A DNA stretch of 64,000 bases, from positions 38,773,201 through 38,837,200 of the forward strand of contig OZ038422.1 in NCBI GenBank assembly GCA_964036155.1, read 5' to 3'. The notes under the pieces are model-generated. The model was not told where the DNA came from and did not search any database. It saw only the letters and a list, made by a program, of their open reading frames with translations. Origin of the DNA: Diploscapter coronatus. Lineage: Eukaryota; Nematoda; Chromadorea; Rhabditida; Rhabditidae. Positions 1 to 12,549 of this stretch are shown one piece after another (the first letter of the stretch is position 1; each line of letters opens with the position of its first letter). The position numbers and the translations under genes were made by a program.

Positions 1-125
1 ATATCAAGTTTTTATTAAAATTTCGCTTTCTTATCTCGTACAGAGTTTTTGAAAAATATCTTTACCATCCAAGACTTTTTGCTCACCCTGCATAATTATG
101 GTTTATTATTTTGAAATTGTCACAG

Positions 126-1960
126 GACTCTGGAAGATGCGCTCGAAAATCCAAAAGATACGGTTCTCTTCTCCGAGTATTTGCTGGGAGAGTCGGATCC
201 GAATTCATTCGTCAAAAATGGCCCGTTCGTTAACTGGCCAACACTCGAAGGCCATCAAGGAATCAACCGATCGATCGGACAGCTCCAATTCGCAAGACCG
301 ATGACAAAGGCGCAGGTTGATTGGTGGCTGTCGCAAAGTGCCGTCGAGAATGTGCTTGCTTTCACTGCCAATAGACCGGTGCGAATCGATTTGTTTATTT
401 CAAATTTGCAAACTTTAAAATCTAGACTTGTCGAATCCAACTTCAATATAACTATCCTGAATATACGCACGGAAATGGACACACGTTCGTCGGAGGGGAT
501 ATGTTTGATATTCCGACAGCCGCCAACGATCCATCCTTCTTCATGCACCATTGCTTCGTTGATGCTCTTTTCGAGGAGTGGAGACAACGACAACAATCAC
601 GATCTGATCGAGAGTTTGCCTATCCACAAGACGATATGGCCTGTTCAACACCTCAGCATTTCGGAGCAGCGAATATGTACCCGTTCGTCCCCTTGAAAAA
701 CATCGACGGACTTTCCAACAAATTTACGGACAATCTCTTCACCTACGCTCCCAGACCGACATGCTCCCAAGGCAATGCGAATGGTTGTGGATCGAAATTC
801 CTCTTCTGCGATATGTCCCACGGTCAGCCACGGTGCTCTGCGAAGATCAAGCCAGGCGCTCGATGCCCACAGTACAGAAATGGAGAAAACCCATGTTACG
901 CGGGGGCTTGTCAAGGGGGCGTTTGCGTTCTCAACGCCAATCCTCCTCCACCAGTCACCGTGCCAACTGTGACCACTGCGCCCGTTGTGCCAATGAATCC
1001 TGTGGTCAGTTGTTTAGTTTGGAAAATTCATTCGAACTCGATTCATATAGGAGACATGTTTCAACGAAAACGCATGCTGTGCTTCATGGGCATCTCAAGG
1101 ACAATGCCAGCGGAATCCCGAATACATGCAGCAGTGGTGTAAGGCGAGTTGTGGTGAGTATCTCTTTAGACCTTTAGGTAATAATCCGAGGGACAAAGCA
1201 GAAAATGAGTAAAAACGAGAGAGAGAGAGAGAGATAGCCTAGCATGGTGAAACATTTTTGAGAAACTAATGATATTTTTCAATAAATTATGGATTTACAG
1301 GCGTCTGCAAGCCGCGATACAAATTGGCTGATGGTGATAAAATAAAAAGTTGAAAAATCGAGAATAAAAATTTACTTAGATTGTACCGACAGACATCAGG
1401 AATGTCCAAATTGGTCGAAGAGGGGAGAGTGCCAGAAGAACAAATTGTGGATGGAAGTGGGTTATCAATTCTTTGTAAAATATGCGAGGTTATACAGTAT
1501 CACAATTTTTGCTTTATCCTTTGGCAATCTGGATTTATCGCGACGAGTTATAAGGTAGATTTTATGTTGAAGTATTTTGACATAAATACTCCATTACAAC
1601 GCGTCGCGAGAAATCCAAATTATCAATCTTTTCTAAAGGACGAAGAGGAATAAACCTACTCATTGCAAGCCTCGTAAAAATTACGAAGACCAGACCAATG
1701 AAATTCCTTGAGATCATTGACTAATTTTCAGGAGAACTGCAGGAAGAGTTGTTCGAAATGTGGCAAGACACGAGCTCAGGAATGCTCTCCGTCAGCTCAG
1801 GCAACAACCACAGTGGCTCCCAATCCTTGTGCCAATTCTGTGGGATGCTACAATGAAAATGTATCTTTGAAACTCTTTATGTTTGAAGAAAATGTTCGAA
1901 TTTAGATTTGCTGTAGTTACTGGTCTCTACTTGGAGAGTGCAGGTACTGATAAAACAATT

Positions 1961-1997
<37 letters not shown>

Positions 1998-2636
1998 ATA
2001 ATTAAGCAGATAAATTTACAGAAACAATCAATTTTGGATGGCATGCAATTGCAGAGTTTCTTGTGGTTCGGAATATTGTAAATTCATTCCATTTCTGAAA
2101 TTTTAGGACACTGTTATCCACAAGATTACTATTACGGACCGTGCATAGACTACCATCAGGTACCAATCTATTAGAAACAAAATTGACCTGTTGGCTTAGA
2201 TTTAACCCTGAGTTTTTACACAATAATAAATATGATTGCAGAAATGTGCCGGTTGGGCTAAAATTGGCGAATGCAACGTAAATTTCCTCTTTTTATTCGG
2301 GATGAGAATTTAATTTTAAGAAAAATCCTTGGATGAGCGAGAACTGCAGAGCGAGCTGCAATACTTGCCTGAATCAACACCAACTGCGAAGCTTGTGTCA
2401 AGGACGATCAGGTAAAATATTTTCATGTCTTGTGCGTGTGTAAAATTTAAATCCAGGCACGAAAGCTCCGAAAGCAAATGAAGTTCACCAAGCGAGAGGC
2501 GGCGGCGGAGGTGGAAATCGGTCACCAGCTCGGAACTGGGGTCGACAAGGCTTCGGGCAAGGATTTGGCGACAATTGGGGTGGCGGAAACGCATTTGGAG
2601 GATGGGGCTTCGGTTGGGGAAAATAGAATTAATGTT
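126..2636 (+). CDS. Tyrosinase with four ShKT modules (3' part; 5' end outside window)
   Basis: Type-3 copper oxidase of the nematode TYR family, which hydroxylates or oxidises phenols, probably in cuticle or eggshell. The visible part starts at an acceptor (exon 126-378) and continues 426-1004. The CuB copper site is visible: EYTHGNGH and then NDPSFFMHHCFVD, giving the three histidines. CuA must lie upstream of the window. ShKT modules follow. The first (exon from 1051, CFNENACCASW) and third (CYNENICCSYW) share a CC pattern. The second (DCTDRHQECPNW...ENCRKSCSKC) and fourth (CIDYHQKCAGW...ENCRASCNTC) are ordinary ShKT. Each module is split by an intron. The third needs a small exon at about 2021-2070 (QFWMACNCRVSCG) to stay in frame. 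The last exon encodes a Gly/Trp/Asn-rich tail ending GWGFGWGK and a stop at 2634-2636. AATAAA follows at 2711. No signal peptide can be judged because the start is missing. Confidence 0.9.
1963..1993. repeat. Poly-T tract of about 31 bases
   Basis: Uninterrupted T run inside the intron between two exons of the third ShKT module of the tyrosinase gene. Length is prone to sequencing error and slippage. Confidence 0.9.
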
Positions 2637-3506
2637 AGTTGAAATTGTTATTTTACTATTTGACATATATTGCCGTGCCACGACTTTCACAATCAAATAG
2701 TTTAAATTAAAATAAAAATAATTTACTAATAATTATTCGATCACCGAAGAAAATTATGTGGAAACAAGCGAGTTTTTGGTATGCGTTTTCAAGATATCTG
2801 TGTCACAACCGTATTACATAAAACGATTATATATGAAATGTTGCCTATCCCGAAAAATGAAAAACAATATGTTCTCAGAGAAAAATGACTAGATTATAAA
2901 ATGAAAGAAGAATAGAAGTGTGTTCATCAAGTTGTGTAAGTCACTAACACTATTGTTGCATCAGAAGGAGAAGATATGACTTATTGGGCCTTCATCAATG
3001 GTTGTCGTGAAGGATGATGTTCGGAATTTCAATTTCGATTCGGTTTCGTAAAGCTAATCACCTGTTCGCAGATCCGACCGTGAAGCGGCCGGAGCAGTGG
3101 ACAGAAATGCTACATGGTATTGCTGGAGTATGAACGATGGAAATGACCTCGGATGACCGTGACATACCCAAATTTTTAGTTTCCAAGATAAACGCGCACT
3201 CCGATAAATTCAATCTATTTTCGACGAATCTCCGAAAATGGTGGGGAATCGTTGGTCACAATTGGAGCCATAAATGCCGAGGAACGCGTAAATTCCATAT
3301 TTTAATCAAAACTCCGAACATTCTTCAATTATTAATTCATCATGAGTTTTCCTATGGCTAAGCAAAGAGGAGTTTCAGAATCGAGCACAGACATTTTTCG
3401 AATGAAGTTGTATTTCGATTAGAGCTCGAAGTACCGAGCATTCTGTTCTCAACCTCACGAGCTCATCGACCAACGCTTCTCTGGCTGCTTCTTCCAGCTC
3501 ACATCT
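2637..3506. other. Tail-to-tail intergenic region between tyrosinase and rlbp-1
   Basis: About 870 bases between the stop of the plus-strand tyrosinase and the stop of minus-strand rlbp-1. It holds the tyrosinase polyadenylation signal AATAAA at 2711-2716 and presumably both 3' UTRs. A 74-codon open frame at 3137-3361 has no splice context or recognisable sequence, and I do not call it a gene. Confidence 0.6.
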
Positions 3507-6500
3507 TTAAATGGTATTTTGCTTATCTGATTTTCTAAAATTCGCTGACTTTTCTTTCCACTCGTCGATTTCGCGTTCGATGGCGCTTTTGTTCTGTTGA
3601 CTTCTAGGTCGATTCAGACTTTTCCAGTCCTCATCAGTCATCTCCAATTTCCACAGACATCTTGCGATGTTGCGTCGTTCTTCCACCAGTTCTTCTCTGA
3701 ATTGAGTAAGTTTATTCATCGCATTATCTGATGAGTCGGTTGAAGTTTCGAAATCTTTTTTTCGATAAAATTTAGTTGGAAATACCATTATTAACCTGAG
3801 AGACCTGAGTTGTGTGTGTGTGTGATTATTTTTGAAAATTTCGAAATCGACTTTTTCCGTTACTAAGTAGCGGAGATGCCATTAACCTGAGTTGTGATTT
3901 CGTGGCCATGAGCTGTTTTTCCTCGAACATTTCCCTGCATGGCCTCGTGCCGCCGTCTGCGGCTTTGATTGGGGGAACCGGTTCGCTGGATGCCTGTAGG
4001 GGAAACAAAATGATTGAATGCGAGGAGGAGAATTGTAAGTCAATTATGTACAATGGCAGGGACAGAAGCAGAATCGCAGAATCGACCTGGCCCTACTAGG
4101 CCTGGGCCCTTGATTGATTAGTGTAATCACTTCCGAGAATAGCAGCCACCTCTGCGTCTCTACCTCCCCAAAAAGGTCCACAATGCCTAACTTGGTTCGT
4201 CTCTCTCTCTCTAACTTCCGCACATTAGGACAACCACCTCGACTTATGCAGTGTTTGATCAAAGTGTAATCAGTTGTCGCATTTCTCGAATAATAGAACG
4301 GCCGTAATCAGTCGGGAAAAAATGCGCACAAAACCAAAACTTCTCGCATAGTTATAATTTACGTCTATAATAAGAAACGTGAATATAGTGTGACCAATAG
4401 AGAGTTGACGCCTAGCGCTAACGTATGCTAGGTAAACAATGTGGCTAGGGTGAATTATGATACCTTGAATCGTCGTTTGAGTGCGGTGATGGCCGTTTGA
4501 ACACCCCACAGCTGATCTTCAAGGTGCTTTGTCTCATGGCCAGATTCGCGTCGTATGGTTATCTAAACATACACATTGAGTAATCGATAGCAGGAGAGGC
4601 CTGGCATAGTGTTGAAATCAAGCTATAACCTTGCCGATTTAATTAGTCAGTTAGAGATGGTATCGCACCCTGATTGGTATGCAAAGGTATTCAGCAGGAA
4701 TTCTTGCGCCTTCATTGTTACCTTCCCACCTACAGCCATCTGGTAGAGGAAGTTAGATGGGCAAAAAGCGTGGAGAGAAGGTAGCGTCACTTCTCTGCCA
4801 GATACTCATCAATTTCATCGTCTATCACTACTCTTCAATGGGTCAAATCGAATTCGAATCTTGCTAAGTGAGAGAGAAGAAAATCCTTCTTTTGAAAGGA
4901 CGAGATTCGATTGATCCCAATCCACGCGTTTGGATTTCAAATCGCCACTCTCAGATCTATTTGGAACTTTCCGTCTCAGAAATTTTGTCCCGATTGGTTC
5001 TAGTTATTTTCCGCTCTTTCTCGAAGAATACCAATAGTCCTTTCCAAAACAAACCTGGTCATCTTTTACTCTCCGAAATTTTCTAGCTATTTTCCAAGGG
5101 GTGTAGTTCTTTGGCAGATATTCGATTTGAACGAGAGATAAAGAAGATTTGCCAAAATCGAACGACGTGTTTTTCCAGGAATATTTGTACCTCGATAGAA
5201 CCACGCCCCCTGTCGATCGACAATATTGTTTGGGGCATAAACTTACTTGTTGATGCAGGACATTCAGCAGCGCCTGTTGTTTTTTCAACTCCTCCTCAAT
5301 CATCGGTCCGTCGTCGCACTTCCAATCTTCAATTTGACTAGCCGGTTTCGGCCGCACGTACCTAGAATATTGCGATGTTTTGCCCTATGCAAACCTTCGC
5401 AATTTTCATCAATCCTTTCTCAATTTCGATGCATTTATTTTCCAATTTTCGGTAGGCATTTTTTTCAAAATGGTTCTCAAAATAGCTTAAATGTTGGTCA
5501 CTAGGTTCGAGAATCGAGTGCGGAGGCTTTTTTCCTAGAAGTTCAAAATGACTGAGGCTGGGATTAGTGGAAATGCGGAATGCGAAGTCTCGACTTTGGA
5601 GGTGAAAAAGCATCGATGGTCATTTGTGCAAGCCAAGTCGTAGATAATAGAGGAAGTCTGAACGACGAGTAGCCAATGAAGTAGCAGTTTTTTCCTACTT
5701 TATAAGGGAACAGCGGCGATTATTCTTGCAGAATGGTGTATAGAGGCAGAGAGTCGTTTTGTTCCAGGCAATTAAATCGGCGAGAGAGACTGGGTCGAAT
5801 CGGCAGAATCTTTGCAGCGGGGGTGTCTTCTGGTGTATTTATACACGGTTTGCCCCCGGACTCGCTAGGGATTTCGCGTCTTGTATATTTTTATCCTCTC
5901 GTCGTCATAAGCGACATCGTCTTTTTATGCTAAACACTTTACTAGCGAAATTCGAACAAAAGTAGGGAGAAATCGAGAAGGGGCGGAGGCAGGCTAGGCT
6001 GGGCTGGGCTGGCGATGGTTTTGTCGCCGCAATAGGAGCGGGCTGCTGCTGCTGCTGCGCGAAAAACCAGCAAAAGAGGGCACAGGCGCAGATTCCTTCG
6101 CCCTTCGCGCGCGCGCGCGCTCTCTCTCCTTCTATCCCCTGCCCTTTCCAATCTCTCACTCAATTTCACCCCATTCCTCCATCCATCCGCGTGCGTCTCA
6201 TTTCGCCACAAGCAATCCAATGGTTTCACCTCCTTCAAGCATCTCATTTGTAAATTTGAAGATACCTATTGACGTTCTGGTTGTGTAAGCGAGAGAGATA
6301 TCCGTTTCAGTGGCGCTTTCTTTTTCTTTTAAACTTTTTCTATCCTTTTCTTGACTTTGGTCCGTTGCTTTTTCTAGCAGACATGAAGTCAGTTTTCGAT
6401 TCCCGAAGAACGTGGTAAACTTTTTCCCCGATTTAAAACGCTTAAAAATCCATTTACTCCATATTTTCTGTCGAGATTCGATTACATCTTCTTGTTGTTT

Positions 6501-9500
6501 TCCTGAAGATCTCTTGATTCCTCTCTCCTTCAATATTTATCAATGTCAACGTACACCTCCGTAGAAATTCAATTATCTCTTGGGTTTTCGTACTTCGAAG
6601 AAATCTCTCCAGCACACACCCTTTTTGTCGTTCTAATGTTTCGTGTTTTTCAGCAGGTGAGGGACATCGTTAGGTGATTCTTTCGGCGGTTGTTGCATAG
6701 TCCTGTATGCCTAAGGTCGAACAATACGCATAGAGGAAGAGACGCATAGAGAAAAATAGCAGAAACAGAGGCCTGTGAAGAAACAGACGGAAGCTGCCCA
6801 AGCCTTGCAGCCTTGAAGAGTGTGACAAATCTCAGGCGCCACTTATTCCAATTCGTCTTCTCTACTGTTGCGTTTTCATTGATTCACCGCAGCTGGCTTG
6901 AAGACTACTTTAATTAGCAGGTACTTCAATCCTAATAGCCATTTTTTGCAGATATTTTTTGCAAGGAAGCTAATAATACCTTTTTGTAGAAAGATGTTCC
7001 TGAATAGGAGCCAGATTTTATCGATATTTATTGCTCAACTATGCTTTCCATTGACCTATGCGAAACCTAAGAAGGTCGAAGGATGTCCGAATCTGGGTGA
7101 TCTCGAATCACAAAACGAAGTTTCCGCAGCTCAACTCAACAGTTTAATTCTATGCTTCTGCGAGGTAATATTCTTTTATCGATTTTTAAAGACTTATGAA
7201 ATCAAGGAACTCGAAAATTCCGAAGCAGAAGTATCGTGTTTGTATGGATCGAACGTGACGCATCTCGAAAAGGCGGGTGACGCGATCAAGAAGGCAAATC
7301 TCAAGTTAACTAAGGTAGGCAAAGGTTACAGTCGATTGATTCTAAATGGCATTGCCACCACATAATTTTTTTTCGTTTGCATTTGTACAGGTATTTTTGT
7401 GCGAATGAGTCATTCCCTAATAACAATGGAAGAATTTTTGATATCCTATGAAGAAGTTACCAAAGTGAAAAATCAAAAATACCTATGAGTAGGTCTGAAT
7501 ATAGTGATGTTAGCTAAAAATGAAAATAAATATGATCGCCATCCTGATGGACTTTTGCCTCATCAATGCATTGGTTTAGATCAATATGCAACATATGGAA
7601 TTCCCCGCTACAGGGATGCCGGACTTTGTGAAATTCGCCCCGAATTTGCGTGATTTGAGCATCCGAGAGTGCGCTAACCAGGAAGAGGTAAAAATTTCGC
7701 CCACGACATTCGAAGGTTTGGAAGGATCTCTCAAAAATCTTTCCATCTACAGCTGCAATATTCCGGTGGGTTTATGGAAGCTCGATTTTTATCGAAAGTT
7801 TGGTTTAGATCATTCCACCGAGCATTTCGAAGTTGGTCAATCTCGAGCAACTTGACCTGGGAAAGAACAAGATTGAGAAGATCCCCAAAGAACCAATTGA
7901 GACTTTGCAAAAGGCAATTGATTTTCACCTTTAGCTGTTCACAATCAACGATTTAGCTGAAATACTTGGATCTGTCCGGAAACTTTATCAACAAGGCTGA
8001 CGATGATTCTTTGGGATCGCTGAAGAACCTTGAAACTCTGGTGATTGGCGAGCACAACTATTTCAATGAAACCTTGGAGGCTGAAATCGGAAAGTTGAAG
8101 GGTCTCAAGGTGTGATCGTTTTATTAACTATTGTTATGAACTCGGATTTCAACCTATTTGGCCTCCTTTATCCGAAAAGTATCTGGACAAATCTATTCCC
8201 CATAAATTTTTTCGCACGAGATTTCTAGACTTTGGACATGTCCCGATGTGACGGCATTTTCGAACCGCCGATGTCTTTGTTCAATGAAATTCCACAGTTG
8301 GAAGTGCTAAAGCTTAGCGGATGCAGCATTGGAGGCCTAGAGCCTGGAGCGTTCGCCGTGTTGAAGAATCTCGAACAGGTATTTCTCGACTCGATCCATT
8401 TATAGACCAGAGAAAATCGATAAATGTGACAAATGACAAGATGATGAATGATCGTTCCAAATGTGACTGATAGGGAAATTATAAGGAATGCGATATTGAT
8501 AATCGCTTATAATCCTCTTTGACAGCTGGATCTGCGGGTCAACCTCATCGAGAACGTGTCCGCGTTCTCCTTCGACGGACTCGAGAAACTGAAAAAGCTG
8601 TCCATCGCTGGAAACTACATTCAGTAAGCAATTCCTTTCTAATTCATAGGCTGACTATGAGCTTTTTCTTCTAAATTTCATCGCTGATCCATGGTTAAAG
8701 TTTATAAAGAATTCTAGAATAGAATTAGGAGATTTTTTTGAAGAGTTCACCCTGCTCATCGTTAATTCATTTGTGAAACTCATCCATAATTTCATCATCA
8801 AGTTCTCTATTTATAGACTTTAGACTAGAATATATTTGGCGTTAGAACGATTAGCTAATTGAATTGAAGTTTTAGAAATTCTTACTATTTCTCGACTTAC
8901 CCTATCATTTATCTTATAAAAAGTGGCATATTGCCAAAATTCAGTTTCGGTGAACTTGACAAAAAGATGACCGATGAACTAGGTGAATTACTCAAAAAGC
9001 CTATTCTCTCAGCTATTTTCCAACTTTTTCTATTACAAATTCGCCTTTTGACAGTGGAAGAATAGGAAAATAGCCGCAATTTATGTGCGCGCGAATGATA
9101 CTTGAAAAAGTTGAACAGGAAACTAGAAAAATGACAGGGGGCAATATAATGAAAACAACTTAAAATGACTCAATGACTCGATGGTAATCTAATTGTAGTG
9201 ACATAAATGATGGACTTTGGGAAGGGCTGAAGTCCGTCGAGGAATTGGACATCGGATGGAACGAAATCAAGCAAGTCCCAGGTAAGATTTAAAAAAAAAC
9301 TATAGAGACCCGGAAAAAACGCAACTTTTTAACAAAGTGATATGAAAAAGCTAAGATTATGAAATAGCCTTGAGAAAAAATTGTTATTTTGTCTTGATGT
9401 GTAAAGATATGGTTACTTTCGAGTTACAGAGAATGACTATTTAGCTATGATATTTTAGAGGGTGCCTTCAAATCGATCGGACCTACGCTCAAAACTCTCA

Positions 9501-12500
9501 ACCTCAGGCATAATCCAGTGGTTTCCGTAAGCATCAATTTTTTAAATAGATTTTTTGCAAGGATTCTATTTCCACTTCAAAGTCAAAGGATGTTTTTAGA
9601 TGAACAATACTGGCGCTGGGAATTTGACCACTCTGACTTTGAGCGAATGCGGATTAACTTCACTAAACTCCGACTTATTCAAGGAATACAAAAAACTCGA
9701 AGTCAGTTTTATTTCTGCATAAAGTTTTAGAGTAAATAATTCGAGTATTCTGAAAATTTGAAAGTTGCGAATTTTTAATGAGAAAAAACTAAATAATCCT
9801 AGAGCCTTGAAGTTTCTCATTGCAATGTATCGAAAGTCGAGCCGAACGCTTTCGAGAATCAAAAGGATACATTGAAATCGTTGAAGATCATGAAGAATAA
9901 AATCACGAACTTGCCGAATACGGTAACTCATAAGAAATTTTAATGGAAAGACAGAAGAAAGTTTAGGTTCTGAATGATTTGCCATTGTTGGAAGAATTGG
10001 ACACCTCGGAGAATCCATTCCAATGTGACTCAGAACTGACTAATTGTAAGTTCGTCAAAATATTTTAAAAGAAATTCGAAAATCTAGTTATCTCCGCTGT
10101 TGAACAACGACATAAAACCGCTGCCAATGAAAAGAAAGAATTCCTATTCTCGAATGCCAACGCTACGACCTGTGATAGACCCTATAAGTTGCATGGAAAA
10201 CTTCTTATGGAACTTGATACCTCGACTTTGGAGGTCGGTAATTTGATTGAAATTTTTTTTTATGAAAGTTGGGGATTTCAAAATTTTTAGATATCGAGTC
10301 TCAAACATATTTTAAACGTTCCTAAATTTTATTGAGATCAATTTTTCTATAGGAATATGATCCCGATTCTGACACTACCACCGTACCACCAACTACCGAG
10401 AAGCCGCCTCCAGAGATTGAATCTGGAACCACTACACAATTCAAAATTCCCGATCTCAACGTTGGCGCAAAGACGAACGATTCGCTGTTCAAAGAGGAAC
10501 CAAAGAGGAAAGTATACGATCTCAATGGAACCGATGATACGAGTCTGGACGAGGGGCAATGTGGGAGGCAAATTTTCGAATTCCCAGAAAATCCTATTTT
10601 CAGCACCTTACGTTCTACCCATCACAATTGGAGTTATTGCGCTTGTATCGCTCATTGTTATTGCTGCAGTTGTATTGTTTATCTTGGTAAGATTAAATTT
10701 TGTCGAAAGATTTGGCTTTTTTTTAATTTAGAAGCGTAAACGCGGTGTGGAGGATTCAGAAGCGGGACATGGAAAGCCGGGTCATCCACAAGGCAACGGG
10801 AAATCTCGAAAAAATATCAAAGTTGACGATGGTATGGTCGAAATCGAACTGAATAATCACCACAATCAACGACATAATAATCGGCATCCGCATCCTAACT
10901 TCCGATAAAATTCACTGAGCTTCTCTAATTTTCAATATCTTATATAGAAAACGGTTATCTCTTGACTATCGCTAATCTTTAGCCTTATATCTGTATTTTC
11001 AAAAGTGTCCAAATCAAATTCAATTATTCATTTACGAGATTCTATCGTATCTCAGTAAGTTACGAATTTCGCATAGTGCCATATTGTTTTGTTGAAAAAT
11101 GTTTCATTCCAATTGGGATTCTTTTGGAAGTGGCGCAATTTTTATCTTCTCCAAGTTTTTTTTTTATCATAAAAGTTGCGCTGCGCAATTTAAAACTTGA
11201 CAGTTTTCAAAAAGCTGACCCCTTGCTCAATGTGTTGTACCTACATGTAGAAATTGTAATAACGATTGAATAATAAATGCATCGAATTTTAGAATTCAAA
11301 TTTAAAATTGCAAGGAAAGAAAAACTAACGGTACGATCCTCATCCCATCGAATAGATAGTTATTCTGATCAGCAGGAATATCAGGATTCTCACAAAATGA
11401 GGCAGGAGCAGCGTTGACCAGCAAATAGCAGACTAACTTCCTGGACATTTCCAGAACGGTTTGAAGCAGGAGACCCAGTGCGTGGACGCTCATTTTATTC
11501 GAGGATTCCTAGACAAGGCTCAATGAGAATATAATTGGCAAATTATATTTGTGCCTTATCAATGATATGTTGAGCATGAATTATGGTGTACCCAAGCAGA
11601 AAGTAGTCCTCTTTCGGAAGCGCTTTCAACTTCTCCTTCATAAGATTGACTACTTCGCATCTGAACTCGTAAATTTTGCTGGTTGAATGAAAATTTTTGG
11701 AAAAGAACCTGCATGGATGCTTCCAATCACAATGACAAGCATCGACTATGGATTCAAATTCACCCGTAAGCAGGCAACGCGGCAATTGCCGAAGAAACCT
11801 GTAAAAGAAATTTTATTCTGGAAAAGTAAAATTCTGAAGATTCTTTTCTAGGTTCGGAATTAGAATTCCTTTTGATTCTATATATTGAAAAACTCGGTAG
11901 AACTACCGTTTGATAAGACCAGCAGGCTCATGACCATCGAAGAAATGTAGCGATTGGCCCTCGTTCGCTCGCTTCTCTAACTCATCCAATCGAGATTTCG
12001 GGGACGAAACTCGATAGATTCCTTCCAAATCAAGCGCTGAAAAACATACAATATTTTGAAGAAAATGAGAACTTGGTCATACCGTTAGATTCAATGAAAT
12101 CTATCGAAGTTCGAAAGAACGCTGGCATGGGGATTCCATCCAGCGATGGGTCGGCTTGGACCGCTTCTCTCGGTATCAAACCAAATACCCGCTCACAAAA
12201 GGGAGTTCTCTATAAATTCTCATTGTTTGAAAAAAAAAACATTGTCGAATTTCCCTACCTCAATCTCGGAATCATTCCCTTCCGCGTCGGATTTCTCTTG
12301 ACTCTCCAACTTTTTCCATTTTCCGAGGATTTTCTTGGTGGATTTTCGAGACACCCTGAGAATTTGAGGTGATAATTGGAAAAGTGTCAGGCTTACAATT
12401 TGATTCCCTTGGATTTCTTCTTTTCGCCACACGATGGCTCATCGAGCATCGTCGCCGGCGTCGGCGTCGTTCCTCCGTGATTCCGATCGACGGACACGGA

Positions 12501-12549
12501 AAAGAACGGAATGGAGGGAATCGCTACGGGTGGAATAGTAGCAAATTTC
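3507..12549 (-). CDS. rlbp-1: RalBP1/RLIP76 RhoGAP, Ral effector
   Basis: GTPase-activating protein for Rho/Rac/Cdc42-type GTPases and effector of Ral, acting at membranes in endocytosis and exocytosis. Ten exons on the minus strand: 12397-12549, 12259-12355, 12083-12209, 11907-12036, 11555-11798, 11330-11508, 5247-5361, 4464-4562, 3887-3993, 3507-3696. The N-terminus is basic (STKKILGKWKK). The RhoGAP domain runs from RVFGLIPREAV through LEGIYRVSS, with the arginine finger at YR, to KMSVHALGLLLQTVLEMS. The C-terminal exons carry the Ral-binding coiled coil: KKQQALLNVLHQQ and DQLWGVQTAITALKRRFK resemble LLNCLH and LWEVQRILTALKRKL of mammalian RalBP1. Splice phases fit across the ~6 kb intron that contains the LRR gene. 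Intron 5 has a GC donor. First Met candidate is at 12449 (about 446 aa; the human protein is about 655). An upstream exon cannot be excluded because the frame stays open to the acceptor at 12550. Confidence 0.88.
6994..10908 (+). CDS. Leucine-rich-repeat single-pass membrane protein (eLRRon-like), nested in rlbp-1
   Basis: Extracellular LRR protein with a signal peptide (ILSIFIAQLCFPLTYA), about ten LRR units spread over about a dozen exons (for example LKYLDLSGNFI, LEVLKLSGCSIGGL, LDLRVNLIENV, LKTLNLRHNPVV), and an LRR C-terminal cap with NPFQCDSEL near 10010. A Thr/Pro-rich juxtamembrane linker follows, then one TM helix (ITIGVIALVSLIVIAAVVL, 10619-10688) and a short basic, His/Asn-rich cytoplasmic tail ending HPHPNFR. 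Total is about 690 aa. The layout resembles nematode eLRRon proteins such as LET-4, EGG-6 and SYM-1, which organise apical matrix and epithelial junctions, but I cannot assign an ortholog. The start follows an acceptor (tttttgtag), compatible with trans-splicing. One intron at 7914-7956 has a GC donor. AATAAA at 11272 ends the gene about 50 bases before the next rlbp-1 exon. Confidence 0.88.
11272..11277 (+). terminator. Polyadenylation signal AATAAA of the nested LRR gene
   Basis: Canonical hexamer 364 bases after the LRR stop codon and about 50 bases before the edge of an antisense rlbp-1 exon. The nested transcript can therefore end inside the host intron. Confidence 0.6.

Larger units (their letters stand above)
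5362..11329 (-). other. Giant rlbp-1 intron hosting an antisense gene
   Basis: This intron joins the RhoGAP exon (ends ATC GTA CC at 11330, donor gttagt) to the Ral-binding exon (acceptor ttctag, starts 5361). It is about 5.97 kb and contains the whole LRR gene on the opposite strand. The remaining 5.4-6.9 kb holds a CTG/GCA run near 6044-6060, a GC-dinucleotide run followed by TC repeats near 6106-6128, and no coding exon that I can support. Confidence 0.85.

Noticed and set aside
181..1177. Several overlapping open frames across the tyrosinase exons
   Set aside because: They are alternative frames of the spliced tyrosinase; only the frame with the copper-binding and ShKT residues has homology.
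3137..3361. 74-codon ORF downstream of the tyrosinase
   Set aside because: No splice context, AT-rich composition, no recognisable domain.
5549..5641. Plus-strand 31-codon ORF with a good start context (MTEAGISGN...)
   Set aside because: Short, unspliced, no similarity, and inside the rlbp-1 intron on the opposite strand.
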